NCBI RefSeq assembly: GCF_020216025.1
Contig: NZ_JAIWNC010000008.1
Span: forward strand, 1-64,000
DNA length: 64,000 nt
DNA from: Jidongwangia harbinensis
Lineage (GTDB): Bacteria; Actinomycetota; Actinomycetes; Mycobacteriales; Micromonosporaceae
Direction: 5' to 3'
Shown: piece by piece, positions 61,034-64,000 of the stretch
How the letters are laid out: each line of letters starts with the position of its first letter
Numbering within the stretch: position 1 is the stretch's first letter
Translations under genes and position numbers: made by a program
Notes under the pieces: generated by a model
Seen by the model: the letters and a program-made list of their open reading frames with translations, nothing else
Databases searched by the model: none
What the model was told of the DNA's origin: nothing

Positions 61034-61881
61034 GTGCAGCTGCTACGGGGTATCGGCCGTCGGCCACGTTGCCGATCGGCGCGGAGATCCGCCGGCAGGC
61101 CGCGCGCCGGCGTACCCAACTGGCTCTGGGTTTCATGGTCCTGCTGCCGTTGATCGTGCTGTTGGCGTTCGAGTTCGGCGGCGGCGAGGACGACGCCGAG
61201 AGCGACCAGTTCGCCAGCCTGGTCGACCTGGCCACCTCGGGCGGGCTCAACTTCGCCCTGTTCAGCATCTTCGTGTCCGCGTCGTTCCTGCTGGTCGTGG
61301 TGGTCGCGCTGTTCTGTGGCGACACGGTGGCCAGCGAGGCGTCCTGGGGCAGCCTGCGGTACCTGCTCGCGGTCCCGGTGCCGCGGGCCCGCCTGCTCGC
61401 CGTCAAGCTGATCGTGGCGCTGCTGTACTCGCTGGTCGCGCTGCTCACGCTGGTCGGCACGGCGCTGCTGGTGGGCACGGTCCGGTACGGCTGGCATCCG
61501 CTCGGCAGCACCATCGCCGCGGAGATCCCGGCCGGCGAGGGGCTGCTCCGGCTGCTCGGCATCGTCGGGTACCTGGCGGTGGTCATGCTGGTGGTGGCCG
61601 GCCTGGCGTTCCTGCTGTCGGTGCTGACCGACGCCGCGCTGGGTGCGGTCGGCGGTGCCGTCCTGCTCTGGATCCTGTCCGGCATCCTGGACCAGATCGA
61701 GGCGCTCGGCGCGATCCGCAACGTCCTGCCCACCCACTACAGCGAGGCCTGGCTGGGCCTGCTCTCCACCCCGATGCAGACCGACGACCTGGTCAAGGGC
61801 ACGATCGGGGCGGTCTGTTACGCCACGCTGTTCTGGGGGCTGGCGTTCTGGCGATTCACCCGTAAGGACATCACGTCGTAG
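61030..61881 (+). CDS. ABC-2 type exporter permease
   Basis: A 283-aa membrane subunit with six predicted helices (LGFMVLLPLIVLLAFEF, FALFSIFVSASFLLVVVVALF, LIVALLYSLVALLTLVGTALL, LGIVGYLAVVMLVVAGLAFLL, ALGAVGGAVLLWILSGI and the C-terminal one). The cytoplasmic coupling helix is DTVASEASWGSLRYLLAVPVPR. The ATG overlaps the stop of the hydrolase-ABC fusion gene (ATGA), with GGAG upstream. It pairs with the fused ATPase to make one exporter. The substrate is unknown. Confidence 0.9.
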   Translation: MSAAATGYRPSATLPIGAEIRRQAARRRTQLALGFMVLLPLIVLLAFEFGGGEDDAESDQFASLVDLATSGGLNFALFSIFVSASFLLVVVVALFCGDTVASEASWGSLRYLLAVPVPRARLLAVKLIVALLYSLVALLTLVGTALLVGTVRYGWHPLGSTIAAEIPAGEGLLRLLGIVGYLAVVMLVVAGLAFLLSVLTDAALGAVGGAVLLWILSGILDQIEALGAIRNVLPTHYSEAWLGLLSTPMQTDDLVKGTIGAVCYATLFWGLAFWRFTRKDITS

Positions 61882-61957
61882 GCGACGCAGCTCACAGATG
61901 GGATTCCGTGCTGGCGTTCATCGCAGCGCCCCGTAAACTCGTGGTCACAACTGAATA

Positions 61958-62090
61958 CCTCATCCAGAGGGGCTGAGGGATACGGCCCGTTGACGCCCCG
62001 GCAACCACCACGCATGTCTCGATGACGAGGCCGAGCGCGGCAGGTGCTAATTCCGTCCCCGCGTGCGTCTGCCGCAGGGGAAAGATGAGA
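61958..62090 (+). promoter_or_regulatory. SAM riboswitch (SAM-I, S-box type)
   Basis: The leader has the S-box core: ATCCAGAGGGGCTGAGGGA (5' side of the core), CGGCAACC after a P2/P3 helix, and GGTGCTAATTCC. The closing P1 helix is CTCATC (61959-61964) with GATGAG (62084-62089). P1 ends directly beside the GAGAGGAAGG ribosome site of the next gene (ATG 62102), so SAM binding probably blocks translation initiation rather than only terminating transcription. The match to the S-box consensus is strong by eye; no covariance search was possible. Confidence 0.9.
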
Positions 62091-62101
62091 GGAAGGCCTC
62101 A

Positions 62102-63391
62102 ATGACGTCCACCGTCAGTGCACCCGCTGTCACCCCCGCCGCCACCGGTCCGGCGCGCGCCCTGGTCTGCCGGGGCTGCGGCACCGAGTTCCCGCTGGCC
62201 GCCCAGCACGCCTGTTACGAGTGTTTCGGCCCGCTCGAGGTGGCCTACGACCCGGCCGCCCTCGCGCGGGTCACCAGGGCGGAGATCGAGGCGGGACCGC
62301 AGAACATCTGGCGGTACGCCGGGCTCCTGCCGGCCGGTCAGGATCCGGCCACCCGGGTCTCGCTGGACCCGGGCCTCACCCCGCTGATCAGTGCGCCGGC
62401 CCTGGCCGCGGCCATCGGGCTGGACGCGCCGCTGTGGGTGAAGGACGACTCGGCCAACCCGACCCACTCGTTCAAGGACCGGGTCGTCTCGGTGGCGCTC
62501 ACCGCCGCGCGCGGGCTCGGCTTCACCCGCTTCGCCTGCGCCTCCACCGGCAACCTGGCCAACTCGGTCGCCGCGCACGCGGCCCGTGCCGGGGTGCCCA
62601 GCATCGTGTTCATCCCGGGCGACCTGGAGCAGGGCAAGATCATCACGACCGCGGTGTACGGCGGCGACCTGGTCGCGATCGACGGCTCGTACGACGACGT
62701 GAACCGGCTCTGCAGCGAACTCGTGGAGACCGACGAGTTCGAGGACACCGCGTTCGTCAACGTGAACGTGCGGCCGTACTACGCCGAGGGCTCCAAAACA
62801 CTCGGCTACGAGGTCGCCGAGCAGCTCGGCTGGCGCATCCCGGCCCAGGTGGTCATCCCGATGGCCAGCGGCGAGCTGCTCACCAAGATCGACAAGGCGT
62901 TCACCGAACTGGTCGAGATCGGGCTGGTGGAGGCGCCGGCCGGAGGCTGGAAGGTGTTCGGTGCGCAGTCGGCCGGATGCAACCCGATCGCCACGGCGCT
63001 GCACGGCGGCACCGACCAGATCACCCCGGTGAAGCCGACCGGCATCGCGAAGTCGCTGAACATCGGCGACCCGGCCGCCGGCGCGTACGCGATCGAGGCG
63101 GTCCAGCGCACCGGCGGCTGGATGGACTACGCCGACGACGACGAGATCCGGGCGGCGATCCGGCTGCTGGCCCGGACCACCGGCGTGTTCGCCGAGACGG
63201 CCGGCGGGGTGACCGTGGCGGTGCTGCAGAAGCTGGTGGCCGCCGGCAAGCTCGACCCGACCCAGGAGACCGTCGTGTTCAACACCGGCGAGGGGCTGAA
63301 GACGCTCGACGCGGTCGCCGGACTGGTCGGGCCGACGCATCGGATCAAGCCCTCGCTGCGGGGCGCGCGGGACGCTGGCCTGCTGGGTTAA
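62102..63391 (+). CDS. Threonine synthase-family PLP enzyme under a SAM riboswitch
   Basis: A 429-aa fold-type-II PLP enzyme. An N-terminal zinc ribbon (about 22-50, LVCRGCGTEF then HACYECFGPLEV) precedes the catalytic domain with the PLP lysine in DDSANPTHSFKDRVV (about residue 125), the phosphate-type loop CASTGNLANSVAAHAARAG, and PMASGELLTKIDKAF. By family it would be annotated threonine synthase (O-phosphohomoserine to threonine). The zinc ribbon and the SAM riboswitch, a hallmark of methionine or sulfur genes, make an O-phosphohomoserine-using homocysteine synthase (the MetM type reported from Streptomyces, as I recall) an alternative. The ATG at 62102 has GAGGAAGG upstream. Confidence 0.85.
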   Translation: MTSTVSAPAVTPAATGPARALVCRGCGTEFPLAAQHACYECFGPLEVAYDPAALARVTRAEIEAGPQNIWRYAGLLPAGQDPATRVSLDPGLTPLISAPALAAAIGLDAPLWVKDDSANPTHSFKDRVVSVALTAARGLGFTRFACASTGNLANSVAAHAARAGVPSIVFIPGDLEQGKIITTAVYGGDLVAIDGSYDDVNRLCSELVETDEFEDTAFVNVNVRPYYAEGSKTLGYEVAEQLGWRIPAQVVIPMASGELLTKIDKAFTELVEIGLVEAPAGGWKVFGAQSAGCNPIATALHGGTDQITPVKPTGIAKSLNIGDPAAGAYAIEAVQRTGGWMDYADDDEIRAAIRLLARTTGVFAETAGGVTVAVLQKLVAAGKLDPTQETVVFNTGEGLKTLDAVAGLVGPTHRIKPSLRGARDAGLLG

Positions 63392-63643
63392 CCCGCTGTA
63401 GTCAGCAATCTGACCGACCGTCGATTTTCCATCCTCCGAGGACTTGCGAACCGGTCCCAGGCTCGGCAGGATGCTCTACGCGGGAGGACGCGACGCCGTA
63501 CGTGGCCCCACCTTCGAGCTTGGCGACAATCTCCGAGGGGCCCAACGACCCAGTGCCGGAGGCGCTGTGCGCGTGTCCTCCCGACCAATCTCTCAAGCGG
63601 TAAATCGGTCGCGGCGGACCCGATGTGCGAGCACGCTCGGTCC
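63392..63643. other. Intergenic region with no feature recognised
   Basis: 252 bp between the PLP-enzyme gene and the last gene. Open frames here have no recognisable motifs and atypical composition. CACGCT at 63632-63637, 6 nt before the ATG at 63644, is the probable -10 of the next gene. Confidence 0.6.
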
Positions 63644-64000
63644 ATGCAGATCGACGTGGCTTCGTTCGGCGACACCGACGAGTCGGCTGCTCGCCACGCT
63701 CACGACATATTTTGTGCGGCCAATCTGGCCCGGACCCCCGATATGCCGGTCCCCTCGTTCCGCATCTTCCGGGACGAGGTCTACAAGCCGTTCCCCGGCG
63801 TCCGCAAGGAGCGGGCGATCGGATATCTGGACGGCGAACCGGCCGGCTACCTCCTGATCATGCTGCCGCAGCAGGACAATCTGGACAACGCTTCGATCGA
63901 GCTCTACGTTCATCCGCGGCACCGGCGCCGGGGCGTCGGGCGTGCCGTCCACGCCTGGGCGGTGCAGCGGATCCGCGCGCTCGGCCGCAAGCGACTCAAC
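63644..64000 (+). CDS. GNAT acetyltransferase, N-terminal part
   Basis: The first 119 residues of a Gcn5-related N-acetyltransferase cut off by the right edge. GYLDGEPAGYLLIMLPQQDN is the central strand region, and ELYVHPRHRRRGVGRAVHAW holds the acetyl-CoA R-x-x-G-x-G/A loop (about residues 90-105). It resembles the N-terminal half of the two-domain actinobacterial GNATs, but the second domain is outside the window. The ATG at 63644 follows CACGCT with a 6-nt spacer, so it is probably leaderless. Substrate unknown. Confidence 0.85.
   Translation, partial: MQIDVASFGDTDESAARHAHDIFCAANLARTPDMPVPSFRIFRDEVYKPFPGVRKERAIGYLDGEPAGYLLIMLPQQDNLDNASIELYVHPRHRRRGVGRAVHAWAVQRIRALGRKRLN

Noticed and set aside
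63388..63675. Small minus-strand genes after the PLP-enzyme gene
   Set aside because: Short frames without motifs, start signals or plausible composition, lying in the promoter region of the last gene.

Overview
The window is high-GC actinobacterial chromosome and most resembles the Micromonosporaceae (Actinoplanes or a relative). The reasons are strong G/C third-position bias, many GTG starts, Mycobacterium-like order of housekeeping genes, DUF3263, DUF4032 and MSMEG_6728-type genes, and many apparently leaderless genes with a TANNNT box 6-7 nt before the start codon. No insertion sequence, prophage, CRISPR array or rRNA was seen. There is one tRNA gene, tRNA-Thr(TGT).

The left part (0-15 kb) is a conserved core: clpC (3' end), mutY, an ACT-domain gene and def, disA, radA, an LpqE-position lipoprotein, carD, ispD and ispF. 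In Mycobacterium tuberculosis the equivalents of radA, lpqE, carD, ispD, ispF, cysS and rlmB lie together. Here that block is split twice. Between the lipoprotein and carD sits a small biosynthetic island (7.7-12.1 kb): a UbiA prenyltransferase, a methyltransferase, an acyl-CoA dehydrogenase and a type III polyketide synthase. Between ispF and cysS lies about 18 kb holding tyrosine catabolism, membrane beta-propeller proteins, RDD proteins and two fumarases. A gene-free stretch at 3.4-4.17 kb carries three families of short repeats, two of them with a 16-bp period.

The tyrosine/homogentisate section (16-27 kb) has homogentisate 1,2-dioxygenase divergent from an unknown gene coupled to fumarylacetoacetase, then an aromatic/histidinol-phosphate-type aminotransferase and 4-hydroxyphenylpyruvate dioxygenase divergent from an Lrp/AsnC regulator. 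Together they could take tyrosine to fumarate plus acetoacetate. No recognisable maleylacetoacetate isomerase is present. A class I and a class II fumarase follow (28-33 kb), then cysS, rlmB and a large Hsp70-like/beta-propeller membrane protein.

The right half (38.7-64 kb) contains an orphan sugar-ABC ATPase, tRNA-Thr, a site-2 protease, acetyltransferases, a TetR/peroxiredoxin-like pair, a two-RCK channel-like protein, a secreted trypsin-like protease and a PAP2 phosphatase. An amino-sugar operon (SIS protein, ROK kinase, nagA) is divergent from a DeoR regulator. Two ABC exporter modules follow, one with its ATPase fused to a secreted alpha/beta hydrolase, and a Cdc48-like AAA protein lies between them. 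The window ends with a SAM riboswitch ahead of a threonine-synthase-family gene, the most promising regulatory puzzle here, and a GNAT gene cut by the right edge.
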